From assembly GCA_025357995.1 (NCBI GenBank), contig JANYLF010000073.1:1-6455 (forward strand): 6,455 nucleotides of DNA, read 5' to 3'. Origin of the DNA: Acidimicrobiia bacterium (GTDB taxonomy: Bacteria; Actinomycetota; Acidimicrobiia; IMCC26256; JAENVU01). The notes beneath the pieces are model-generated. The model had not been told where the DNA came from, searched no databases, and saw only the letters and a list, made by a program, of their open reading frames with translations. How positions within the stretch are numbered: position 1 is the first letter of the stretch; each line of letters starts with the position of its first letter. Made by a program: the position numbers and the translations under genes. Positions 1 to 5,677 of the stretch are shown in pieces.

Positions 1-1085
1 TCGTCGACCACGATCGCGCCCTCGGGAAGGAAGGCGCCCACGGCAGCCGCGAGTGACGCGCCGGTGAGCGCGCCCGACGGACGGTCGGGGCGTGCTGGCG
101 GGGCCGGGCGCGCGGAGGTCGGGGCTATGCCGAGCGCGTCCGCCAGTGCCGCGATGGCCGACGGTCCACTCTCGTCGACGTCGGTGAGAATGTGGACCGC
201 ACAGCCATCGGGGACGAGGTCACTCTCCTTACCGGGATACGCGAAGAACGAGACGGGCGACTGCGCGCCGACCAGCACGAGATGGCGCAGACCGGCGAGT
301 TGCGCGGTCGCGAACTCCGAGAGGTACCCGAGCCGTTCGACCGCGGCGATGCCCGCGCCGCGACGCAACCGAGTGGGGAACACCTCCGCCAGCACCTTGA
401 TGTCGAGCGCGGCGGCGATCGCGTCGGCCCACGCGAGCGCCCCGTCGTCCCGGACGATGTCGTCACCGACGAGGAGGGCGGCAGGTTCGCCGGAACGCAG
501 CACCTTGGCCACGTTGTCGATGGCCTGGGCATCGGCCGCGAGTGGTGTGGGAATCGGCTGGGGGCCCACGGCGACGCCGCCTTCAGACCACGACGTATCG
601 GCGGGAAGAATCAAGGTCGCGATCTCACCTGGAGGAGTGCGCGCCGCGGCGACGGCCGCCGCGACGTCGGCACCGAGGTCGGCCGTCGTGTTCGAGCGCC
701 GAACCCAGCCGGACACGTTCGCCGCCAGCGTCTCGATGTTGCTCTGCAGCGGCGCGTCGTACTGCTGGTGGTAGGTCGCATGGTCACCGATGATGTTCAC
801 CATCGGTACGTGGGCCCGGCGCGCGTTGTGGAGATTGGCGATGCCGTTGCCGAGTCCCGGCCCGAGATGTAACAGCGTGGCCGCGGGTCGGCCGGTCATG
901 CGTGCGTAACCGTCGGCCGCACCGGTGACCACGCCTTCGAAGAGGCCGAGCACGGCCCGCATACGCGGTTCGCCGTCGAGCGCGGCCACGAAGTGCATCT
1001 CCGACGTACCGGGGTTCGCGAAACACACGTCGACGTTGTTGTCGATCAGCGTGCGGAGCAGTGATTGCGCACCGTTCATCGTCAT
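1..1085 (-). CDS. ilvX: IlvX-like thiamine diphosphate enzyme (acetolactate synthase / 2-oxoacid decarboxylase family), C-terminus outside window
   Basis: Thiamine diphosphate enzyme acting on a 2-oxoacid, presumably cytoplasmic. The 361 visible residues hold the N-terminal pyrimidine-binding domain (about 3-170), with NPGTSE at 24-29 and the cofactor-activating glutamate E50 in LFEGVVTGAADGYARMTG. A central domain follows (about 185-315), then the start of the diphosphate-binding domain (from about 340); family members run to about 515-550 residues. From memory, the text closely matches Mycobacterium tuberculosis IlvX, for example CFANPGTSEMHFVAALD and SPVSFFAYPG. H73 in LLHLGPGLGN falls where benzoylformate decarboxylase has its catalytic His70, and acetolactate synthases normally lack it, so 'acetolactate synthase' may be a misnomer. 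The ATG at 1085 overlaps the oxidase stop codon (TGATG) and has GAAGGG eight bases upstream. A second ATG at 1079 matches the IlvX start MNGAQ better. Family is confident, substrate unknown. Confidence 0.9.
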   Translation of the reverse strand, partial: MTMNGAQSLLRTLIDNNVDVCFANPGTSEMHFVAALDGEPRMRAVLGLFEGVVTGAADGYARMTGRPAATLLHLGPGLGNGIANLHNARRAHVPMVNIIGDHATYHQQYDAPLQSNIETLAANVSGWVRRSNTTADLGADVAAAVAAARTPPGEIATLILPADTSWSEGGVAVGPQPIPTPLAADAQAIDNVAKVLRSGEPAALLVGDDIVRDDGALAWADAIAAALDIKVLAEVFPTRLRRGAGIAAVERLGYLSEFATAQLAGLRHLVLVGAQSPVSFFAYPGKESDLVPDGCAVHILTDVDESGPSAIAALADALGIAPTSARPAPPARPDRPSGALTGASLAAAVGAFLPEGAIVVD

Positions 1086-2473
1086 CAGTCGGGCCCTTCG
1101 CCGTCGAGGAGGATCCCAGGGTTGAGAATCCGGTTGGGGTCGAATGCAGTCTTGATGCGTCGCATCAGGGCGAGTTTCACCGGGTCTTCGAGTTCGAGAA
1201 AGTGCGCCTGCTTCGCGCGCCCGATGCCGTGCTCGCCAGAGATCGCGCCACCGAGTCGGAGACCTTCGGCAAACAGTTCGTGCAAGACGCGATCGCGCGC
1301 GACGGGGTCGGATTGGAATACCGAGAGGTGCACATTGCCGTCGCCCGCATGTCCACACCCGGCGATCCACGATCCTGACCCGCTCGCGATCTCGGCGACG
1401 CGCTCCATGAATTCGGGAAGCGACGCGCGCGGCACCACGATGTCGACGATATCGTCGGCGTTGTTGGCCTTCGCGACCCAGAAGGACTTCTCGCGGGCGT
1501 CGATGAGGGACGCGGCGGCCGCGCCCGGCAAGACGTACACGTCGATGGCGCCGAGATCCGAGAGCTGTTCGGCGAGGCCGGCGACGTCTTCGTCGAGCCG
1601 ATCGTCGGAGTTCTGCTCCATCATCACCACGAGGTAGGCGAGCGCGGTCTCGCGCACCTCGGCGGGGACGCCGAGATCGAGACCGACGTGCGCGGTGATG
1701 GCGCCGAGCGTGATCGTGTCGATGTATTCGAGGATCATCGGGCCGATTCCGCTGGCGACGATGCGAGGGATCGCGTGGGTGACGGCGTGCAACGACGGAA
1801 AGGGCGCGAGCACCGTGGCGGTGTGAGGTGCGCGCGGGTACAGCCGGAGTGTCGCCTCGGTGACGAGTGCGAGCGTGCCCTCCGATCCGATGATGAGTTG
1901 CGTGAGGTCGTACCCCGCGGTGGCCTTGACGAACTTGCCACCGGTCCGAATGATTTCACCGGTGGGGAGCACGGCCTCGAGCCCGAGTACTTGGTGACGG
2001 GTCACGCCGTATTTCACCGCGCGCATGCCACCAGCGTTGGTGGCGACGTTCCCGCCGAGGCTCGCGCTGTACTCACCTGGGTACACGGGATACGCAAGGC
2101 CGTGGGGCGCGAGCGCTTCGTCGAGCTGGGCCAGCGTCACGCCGGGCTGCACCACCGCGACGTGATTCTCCGTGTCGATCTCGAGGATCGCGTTCATGCG
2201 ATCGAACGACACGACGAGTGAGTCGGGTCGTGGTGTGCACGCACCCGAGAGGCCGGTCCCGCTGCCTCGCGCCGTGATGGGGACTCCGTATTCGTTCGCG
2301 ACTGCGACCAGCGTGGCCACTCCCGCGGTGTCGGCGGGACGGGCGACGTACGCGGGTGCGACGGCCGCAACGGTGAGGGCCTCGTCGTGGCCGAAGTCTT
2401 CGCCGATCCCGTCGCCGTGACTCACGTTGGCATCGCCCACGGCGTCGATCAGGGCGGTCAGGACGGTCGTCAT
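1085..2473 (-). CDS. FAD-linked 2-hydroxyacid oxidase/dehydrogenase (GlcD / D-lactate dehydrogenase family)
   Basis: Flavoprotein of the VAO/PCMH superfamily that would oxidise a D-2-hydroxyacid such as D-lactate, glycolate or D-2-hydroxyglutarate to the 2-oxoacid. With the chosen start it has 462 residues, typical for the family. The N-terminal FAD-binding domain (about 40-215) shows RGSGTGLSGA at 69-78 and SLGGNVATNAGGMRAVKYG at 138-156. The C-terminal FAD-oxidase domain shows HAGDGNVH at 375-382 and SGEHGIGRAK at 412-421, ending with FDPNRILNPG at 444-453. In relatives such as human D2HGDH, the two histidines of the first motif and the glutamate of the second bind a divalent metal and the adjacent histidine is the base; here these would be H375, H382, E414 and H415. 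The frame is open to 2677, but the extra 68 residues are low-complexity, and GGAG six bases before the ATG at 2473 sets the start. First gene of the operon with the IlvX-like enzyme. Confidence 0.92.
   Translation of the reverse strand: MTTVLTALIDAVGDANVSHGDGIGEDFGHDEALTVAAVAPAYVARPADTAGVATLVAVANEYGVPITARGSGTGLSGACTPRPDSLVVSFDRMNAILEIDTENHVAVVQPGVTLAQLDEALAPHGLAYPVYPGEYSASLGGNVATNAGGMRAVKYGVTRHQVLGLEAVLPTGEIIRTGGKFVKATAGYDLTQLIIGSEGTLALVTEATLRLYPRAPHTATVLAPFPSLHAVTHAIPRIVASGIGPMILEYIDTITLGAITAHVGLDLGVPAEVRETALAYLVVMMEQNSDDRLDEDVAGLAEQLSDLGAIDVYVLPGAAAASLIDAREKSFWVAKANNADDIVDIVVPRASLPEFMERVAEIASGSGSWIAGCGHAGDGNVHLSVFQSDPVARDRVLHELFAEGLRLGGAISGEHGIGRAKQAHFLELEDPVKLALMRRIKTAFDPNRILNPGILLDGEGPD
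1094..1099 (-). promoter_or_regulatory. Ribosome binding site for the IlvX-like gene
   Basis: GAAGGG lies on the minus strand inside the last codons of the oxidase gene, eight bases before the ATG at 1085 and fourteen before the ATG at 1079. The spacing favours 1085. Together with the TGATG stop/start overlap it indicates translational coupling. Confidence 0.5.
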
Positions 2474-2479
2474 CGCCAG

Positions 2480-2483
2480 CTCC
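2480..2483 (-). promoter_or_regulatory. Ribosome binding site of the FAD-linked oxidase
   Basis: GGAG on the minus strand, six bases upstream of the ATG at 2473. It supports that start over the upstream one at 2677, which would overlap the divergent J-domain gene and add 68 residues with no family resemblance. Confidence 0.6.
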
Positions 2484-2493
2484 GGTTCGCCAC

Positions 2494-2522
2494 GACCCCA
2501 ATCTGTAGGCGCGGTGACCCCA
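2494..2522 (+). repeat. Tandem direct repeat GACCCCA, possible operator
   Basis: GACCCCA occurs at 2494-2500 and again at 2516-2522. The starts are 22 bases apart, about two helical turns, so both copies would face the same side of the DNA. They flank and interleave with the candidate oxidase promoter in the divergent spacer. This suits a dimeric regulator binding tandem half-sites, but seven-base repeats in GC-rich DNA can arise by chance. Confidence 0.35.
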
Positions 2523-2531
2523 TCCGGGCAA
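2502..2531 (-). promoter_or_regulatory. Weak candidate promoter for the oxidase operon
   Basis: On the minus strand TTGCCC (2526-2531) and TACAGA (2502-2507) are separated by 18 bases. They would place transcription start near 2495, about 20 bases before the ATG. The -35 half is fair; the -10 matches consensus at only three positions and lacks the final T. It is the best pair I see in the 96-base divergent spacer (2474-2569). I see no convincing promoter for the plus-strand gene there. Confidence 0.2.
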
Positions 2532-2549
2532 GCGACGGGGGCGAGACAT

Positions 2550-2555
2550 GGAGGA
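2550..2555 (+). promoter_or_regulatory. Ribosome binding site of the J-domain gene
   Basis: GGAGGA is a strong Shine-Dalgarno sequence, but it stands 14 bases before the ATG at 2570, longer than usual. No NTG start codon lies in frame between it and 2570, so that ATG remains the best start. The long spacing may lower translation. Confidence 0.45.
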
Positions 2556-2569
2556 AAAGACGCGCGACG

Positions 2570-3190
2570 ATGCGGACCATGGATCTCGCGGCGGCGCGTG
2601 GTGTGCTCGGTGTCGACGGCGCGACCAGCTGGATCGAAGTGCGGGCCACGTACCTCCGGTTGATCCGTCGTCACCATCCGGACACCGCCGCCGACCTCGC
2701 CGACGCCGGGATGCGTACCGTCCGCACCGCCCAGATCACGGAAGCGTTCGCGGTGATCGTGGCCGCGCAGTCTGGGTCCATAGCCGCGCCGGCGCGAACC
2801 GTCGACGACCAGCCGCGCGCGAATCCGACGACAAGAGATGATCTCGGTTCATCATTCCGGCATCCGACGATCGCGGTCGACGACTCGCGTGTGGTCCTCC
2901 TCGACGCTCCCCTCACGGATGCGTTCCTCGCGCTCCACGAGGTGTTTTCGATCCTGGGCGCGGTCTCGTACATCGACCGCCTGAGCCTGGTGCTCGAGGC
3001 GATCGTGCTGCCGGTTCCGGGCCAAGCGACGTCGCTCCTCACCTGGCTCGATCGCAATCCCGACGGCGCGACCGCGGCGACGATCTGCGTCGAATCCCTT
3101 GGCGGTCATCCGCCCGCCGATCTCGACACCCTCGTCGATCGCATCGCAGACCTGTTGGCATCGCCGCGCGCTCCCGTCGGGTCGGCGTAA
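2570..3190 (+). CDS. Small J-domain (DnaJ-like) protein with an unrecognised C-terminal domain
   Basis: J-domain proteins stimulate the ATPase of DnaK/Hsp70 chaperones through an HPD loop. This 206-residue protein has a complete but divergent J-domain at about 7-65: VLGV at 12-15, helix II IEVRATYLRLIRRH at 22-35, HPD at 36-38 and a helix III ending QITEAFAVI. A polar, Pro/Thr-rich linker covers about 68-100. The C-terminal part (about 105-198) is a hydrophobic alternating stretch (SYIDRLSLVLEAIVLPV) followed by a probable helix DLDTLVDRIADLL; I do not recognise it. It lacks the Gly/Phe region, CXXCXGXG zinc repeats and substrate-binding barrels of DnaJ/CbpA, so it is not a general DnaJ. No signal peptide or membrane segment is seen. 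The start is ATG 2570; ATG 2579 is possible. It is divergent from the oxidase operon, and the next gene begins 36 bases downstream on the same strand, suggesting co-transcription. Confidence 0.85.
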   Translation: MRTMDLAAARGVLGVDGATSWIEVRATYLRLIRRHHPDTAADLADAGMRTVRTAQITEAFAVIVAAQSGSIAAPARTVDDQPRANPTTRDDLGSSFRHPTIAVDDSRVVLLDAPLTDAFLALHEVFSILGAVSYIDRLSLVLEAIVLPVPGQATSLLTWLDRNPDGATAATICVESLGGHPPADLDTLVDRIADLLASPRAPVGSA

Positions 3191-3214
3191 CGTCGCCGGA
3201 CCTTCGCCGTGCTC

Positions 3215-3220
3215 GAGGAG
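3215..3220 (+). promoter_or_regulatory. Ribosome binding site that sets the start of the 370-aa protein
   Basis: GAGGAG lies six bases before the ATG at 3227. The in-frame GTG at 3209 sits upstream of this site and would translate through it, so 3227 is preferred. Confidence 0.7.
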
Positions 3221-3226
3221 ACCCCG

Positions 3227-4339
3227 ATGCCCGTCCCCCTTGATGAATATCCGATCCATCAGGCGCCCATCTCGATGGCGTTCATGGACACGGGCGACCG
3301 CAACGCCTACGACCGCTGCTACTGGAACGCGCACGACCGGACCGGCGACGTCTTTCTCGTCACCGGTCTGGGGGTGTATCCCAATCTCGGGGTGATCGAC
3401 GCGTACGCGACCGTCCGCAAGGGTGACCACCAGTACTCGATCCGCACGTCGGACGCGTTGAGCGACAACCGCATGCTCCAAGAGGTGGGGCCGTACCGCA
3501 TCGAGGTGATCGAGCCTCTGCAGAAGCTACGCCTGATCTGCGATGGCGACGCGCACGGAGTGGGCTTTGATCTCACATGGGAGGGGTCCTTCCCGGTGGT
3601 CGACGAGGCGCGTCACACGTGGCGGCGCAACGGACGAATCAACCTCGACGCGCAACGTTTCGCACAGGTCGGCACCTGGGAAGGCGTGCTGCGCGTCGAT
3701 GGTGACGAATTGGCGGTATCGCCTGACACGTGGGTAGGGACGCGTGATCGGTCGTGGGGGATCCGCGGGGTCGGCGAGGCCGAGCCTCCTGGGCGCGCGG
3801 GCGACGAACCGCTCGACGGCTTTTGGTGGACCTATATCCCGATGCGCTTCGAAGACTTCGCGTTGCTCGTCATCGTCCAGGAAGAGGCGAACGGCACGCG
3901 CGTGATGAACGACGTGTGCCGGGTGTTTCCGGCCTCGTCGGGTCGTGCACCGGAACAGCTCGGATGGCCGGAGGTAGAGATCGCCTACGCGTCGGGTACC
4001 CGGATTCCGACGGGCGCGACCGTCCACTTCCAGACCCGCGGCCGCAAGGAACTCACCCTGGAGGTGGAGACACTTGGCTACGTCGCGCTGAACGTCGGTG
4101 CCGGATACGGCGGCGACCCCGATTGGGGTCACGGGCAGTGGCGCGGTCGCGGCTTCACTGAAGGCGCGGTGTACGACCTCACCGATCCGACGGTGGCGGG
4201 TCGCGCTGCATTCAGTGTGATCGACCACGTCGGGCGCGGCGTGATGGACGGCCAAGAAGGTTGGGGCCTCTTCGAGCACGGCTGCTTCGGTCGCCACGAC
4301 CCCAGCGGTTTTACCGACTACCTGTCCGTCGCCCCCTAA
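3227..4339 (+). CDS. Conserved hypothetical protein, possibly CrtC/AttH-like (lipocalin-related) two-domain beta protein
   Basis: 370-residue protein without signal peptide or membrane helix. It is rich in Trp, Tyr and Gly and in alternating strand-like segments, as in beta-barrel proteins. The clearest landmark is GTRDRSWGIR at 171-180, an R-x-R/D-SWG-x-R motif that I associate with the CrtC/AttH lipocalin-like superfamily (hydroxyneurosporene hydratase, AttH and large actinobacterial DUF families). The N-terminal half (about 40-180) and C-terminal half (about 195-365) could each form a barrel. The second half has WWTYIPMRFEDFALLVIVQEE at 200-220 as strands, a Gly/Trp cluster GYGGDPDWGHGQWRGRG at 293-309, and WGLFEHGCFGRHDP at 346-359. 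Relatives bind or transform hydrophobic molecules such as terpenoids or lipids, but no activity can be assigned here. A good Shine-Dalgarno sequence sets the start. It follows the J-domain gene and converges on the acyl-CoA dehydrogenase. The gene is certain; the superfamily link is tentative. Confidence 0.85.
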   Translation: MPVPLDEYPIHQAPISMAFMDTGDRNAYDRCYWNAHDRTGDVFLVTGLGVYPNLGVIDAYATVRKGDHQYSIRTSDALSDNRMLQEVGPYRIEVIEPLQKLRLICDGDAHGVGFDLTWEGSFPVVDEARHTWRRNGRINLDAQRFAQVGTWEGVLRVDGDELAVSPDTWVGTRDRSWGIRGVGEAEPPGRAGDEPLDGFWWTYIPMRFEDFALLVIVQEEANGTRVMNDVCRVFPASSGRAPEQLGWPEVEIAYASGTRIPTGATVHFQTRGRKELTLEVETLGYVALNVGAGYGGDPDWGHGQWRGRGFTEGAVYDLTDPTVAGRAAFSVIDHVGRGVMDGQEGWGLFEHGCFGRHDPSGFTDYLSVAP

Positions 4340-4345
4340 ACCGCT
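4304..4345. terminator. Interrupted inverted repeat at the convergent junction, candidate bidirectional terminator
   Basis: AGCGGTTT (4304-4311) and AAACCGCT (4338-4345) are perfect eight-base inverted repeats. Inside the loop a second stem can form between CGAC (4315-4318) and GTCG (4328-4331). The structure covers the last codons and TAA stop of the plus-strand gene and lies eight bases or more past the TAG of the minus-strand gene. No T-run follows on either strand, so this is not a classical intrinsic terminator. It could still act as a U-less or factor-assisted terminator, or protect a 3' end. Confidence 0.35.
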
Positions 4346-4352
4346 CCCACCG

Positions 4353-5588
4353 CTAGTTCCTGGGGAGGTCGCGGAACACCGCGGTCTTGTCGGGGCGGGG
4401 TTCGCCGGGGAGGCCGAGGACGCGCTCGCCGATCACGTTGCGTTGGATCTGCTCGGTACCACCGCCGATACGGACCGACCACTGGTTGAGGAACAACTGC
4501 TGGAACATGCCGTCGTCGATTGCGTCGGCACCGGTCAGCATGGCGTTCGGGCCTTCCAATGCGAGCGCGAGGTCACCGTCGAGCGCGACGCGTTGTGACA
4601 CTGCGAGTTTCATGATCGACATCTCTGGACCGGGAGGAAGCCCGGCTTTGGCGCGCGCCTTGGCGCGCTGACCGAGCCAGTTGAGGATCTCGAAACGTGT
4701 GTACGAGCGCGCCAACTCCTGGCGGATGCCGGCATCGGCCGTGCGACCACAAGTGCGCGCCAGCGCGGCCAGCGACTTGAACCCGACGCCCGACCCGCCG
4801 CCGCCGATCATTTGGCGTTCGTTGCCGAGGGTTGTTTGCGCGATGCGCCACCCGTTGTTGACGTCGCCGATCACGTTCGCCGCCGGGATCCGCACGTCGG
4901 TGAGGAAGACCTCGTTGAAGTGCGCGTACCCCGTGATCTGGCGTAACGGCCGCACCTCGATGTCCGGCGAGCGCATGTCGACGAGGATGTACGTGATCCC
5001 TTGATGCTTCGGCACGTCCCAGTTGGTACGCACGAGCATCATCCCCCAGTCGGAGAAATGCGCGCCGGACGTCCACACCTTCTGGCCGTTGACCACGTAC
5101 TCGTCGCCGTCGAGTTCGGCGCGCGTCGTGAGACCGGCGAGGTCGGAACCGGCGCCAGGCTCAGAAAACAGCTGGCACCACACATGCTCGCCGTTCAGCA
5201 TGCGAGACAGGTAATGGGCCTTTTGCGCTTCCGTGCCGTGCGTGATGATCGTCGGACCGACCATGCCGATCGCGACCATGAAGACACCAGACGAGACCAA
5301 GAAACGTGATTCCTCCTGGGCGAAGATCCGTGCCTGCGCGACGGTGCCACCACGCCCGCCGTATTCCGACGGCCACGTGATCCCGGCCCAACCGCCGGCC
5401 GCCAGCGTGGCCTGCCAGTCTCGACATTCCTGCACGTGCTCGGCCTCGAGCTCGGCGGACATTTCCTTGCCGAGTGGGCTGGACGACACGCCGGCTGGTC
5501 GCGGCGGGGCGTGCGATTCGAGGAAGGCGCGGGCGGCGAGCCGGAACTCGTGGTCGGCGGGGGATTCGTCAACGATGGGGGCGGTCAC
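4353..5588 (-). CDS. Acyl-CoA dehydrogenase (FadE-type)
   Basis: FAD enzyme that introduces the alpha,beta double bond into an acyl-CoA, presumably in the cytoplasm, passing electrons to electron-transfer flavoprotein. The 411 residues show the usual order: helical N-domain (about 10-130), beta middle domain with the signature LFSEPGAGSDLAG at 140-152 and NGQKVWTSGAHFSDW at 167-181, then helical C-domain with GGGTEQIQRN at 375-384. The medium-chain catalytic glutamate (YEGT motif) is replaced by glycine. E257 in LGNER aligns instead with the glutamate used by isovaleryl-CoA dehydrogenase, a common arrangement in actinobacterial FadE proteins, some of which are alpha subunits of heteromeric enzymes. 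No partner FadE is adjacent. The frame also opens at TTG 5606, but GTG 5588 is preferred: it has no Shine-Dalgarno sequence but lies seven bases after a -10-like TACGGT, as in leaderless genes. Substrate (fatty acid, sterol side chain, branched acid) cannot be told. Confidence 0.93.
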   Translation of the reverse strand: MTAPIVDESPADHEFRLAARAFLESHAPPRPAGVSSSPLGKEMSAELEAEHVQECRDWQATLAAGGWAGITWPSEYGGRGGTVAQARIFAQEESRFLVSSGVFMVAIGMVGPTIITHGTEAQKAHYLSRMLNGEHVWCQLFSEPGAGSDLAGLTTRAELDGDEYVVNGQKVWTSGAHFSDWGMMLVRTNWDVPKHQGITYILVDMRSPDIEVRPLRQITGYAHFNEVFLTDVRIPAANVIGDVNNGWRIAQTTLGNERQMIGGGGSGVGFKSLAALARTCGRTADAGIRQELARSYTRFEILNWLGQRAKARAKAGLPPGPEMSIMKLAVSQRVALDGDLALALEGPNAMLTGADAIDDGMFQQLFLNQWSVRIGGGTEQIQRNVIGERVLGLPGEPRPDKTAVFRDLPRN

Positions 5589-5595
5589 GGCAGGG

Positions 5596-5601
5596 ACCGT
5601 A
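5596..5601 (-). promoter_or_regulatory. -10 element of a probable leaderless promoter for the acyl-CoA dehydrogenase
   Basis: TACGGT on the minus strand fits the actinobacterial -10 pattern TANNNT. Seven bases separate it from the GTG at 5588, so transcription would begin at the start codon. No good -35 is visible at 16-19 bases spacing, which is common for such promoters. Confidence 0.4.
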
Positions 5602-5630
5602 TCCAAACGGAGACGACGCGCACGACTACG

Positions 5631-5644
5631 GGCACCTGCGTGCC
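5631..5644. repeat. Small palindrome GGCAC-CTGC-GTGCC
   Basis: Five-base perfect arms (5631-5635 and 5640-5644) around a four-base centre, in the divergent spacer between the dehydrogenase and the ABC permease. Could be a regulator half-site pair; short enough to be chance. Confidence 0.3.
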
Positions 5645-5647
5645 GAA

Positions 5648-5666
5648 TGCCCTTCCGCGTAGGGCA
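5648..5666 (+). promoter_or_regulatory. Hairpin TGCCCT-N7-AGGGCA over the ribosome-binding region of the ABC permease
   Basis: Six-base perfect arms at 5648-5653 and 5661-5666 with loop TCCGCGT. The right arm contains AGGG and abuts AGGA (5666-5669), the purine-rich bases that would bind the ribosome eight bases before ATG 5678. In RNA the hairpin would hide part of this site; in DNA the same palindrome could be an operator. Confidence 0.35.
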
Positions 5667-5677
5667 GGATGGTGCGG

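Noticed and set aside
64..872. Plus-strand open frames of 236 and 226 codons at the left end
   Set aside because: They are antisense to the IlvX-like gene, whose frame matches a known family throughout. Their products are Ser/Ala/Arg-rich and low in complexity.
2387..2569. Extension of the J-domain protein upstream to 2387
   Set aside because: It would overlap the oxidase coding region antisense and add Arg-rich sequence before a J-domain that normally sits at the N-terminus. A Shine-Dalgarno sequence lies just before 2570.
2474..2677. Extension of the oxidase to 530 residues using the start at 2677
   Set aside because: The extra 68 residues do not resemble the family and overlap the divergent J-domain gene. 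A good ribosome binding site precedes the ATG at 2473.
2548..2841. 97-codon plus-strand frame beginning with the ATG at 2548
   Set aside because: Out of frame with the J-domain gene, with an Arg/Asp-rich product typical of a shifted reading of GC-rich coding sequence.
4367..4386. Short hairpin CGCGG-AACA-CCGCG as terminator of the 370-aa gene
   Set aside because: It lies inside the dehydrogenase coding region, has only five strict pairs plus wobble extensions, and no T-run follows.
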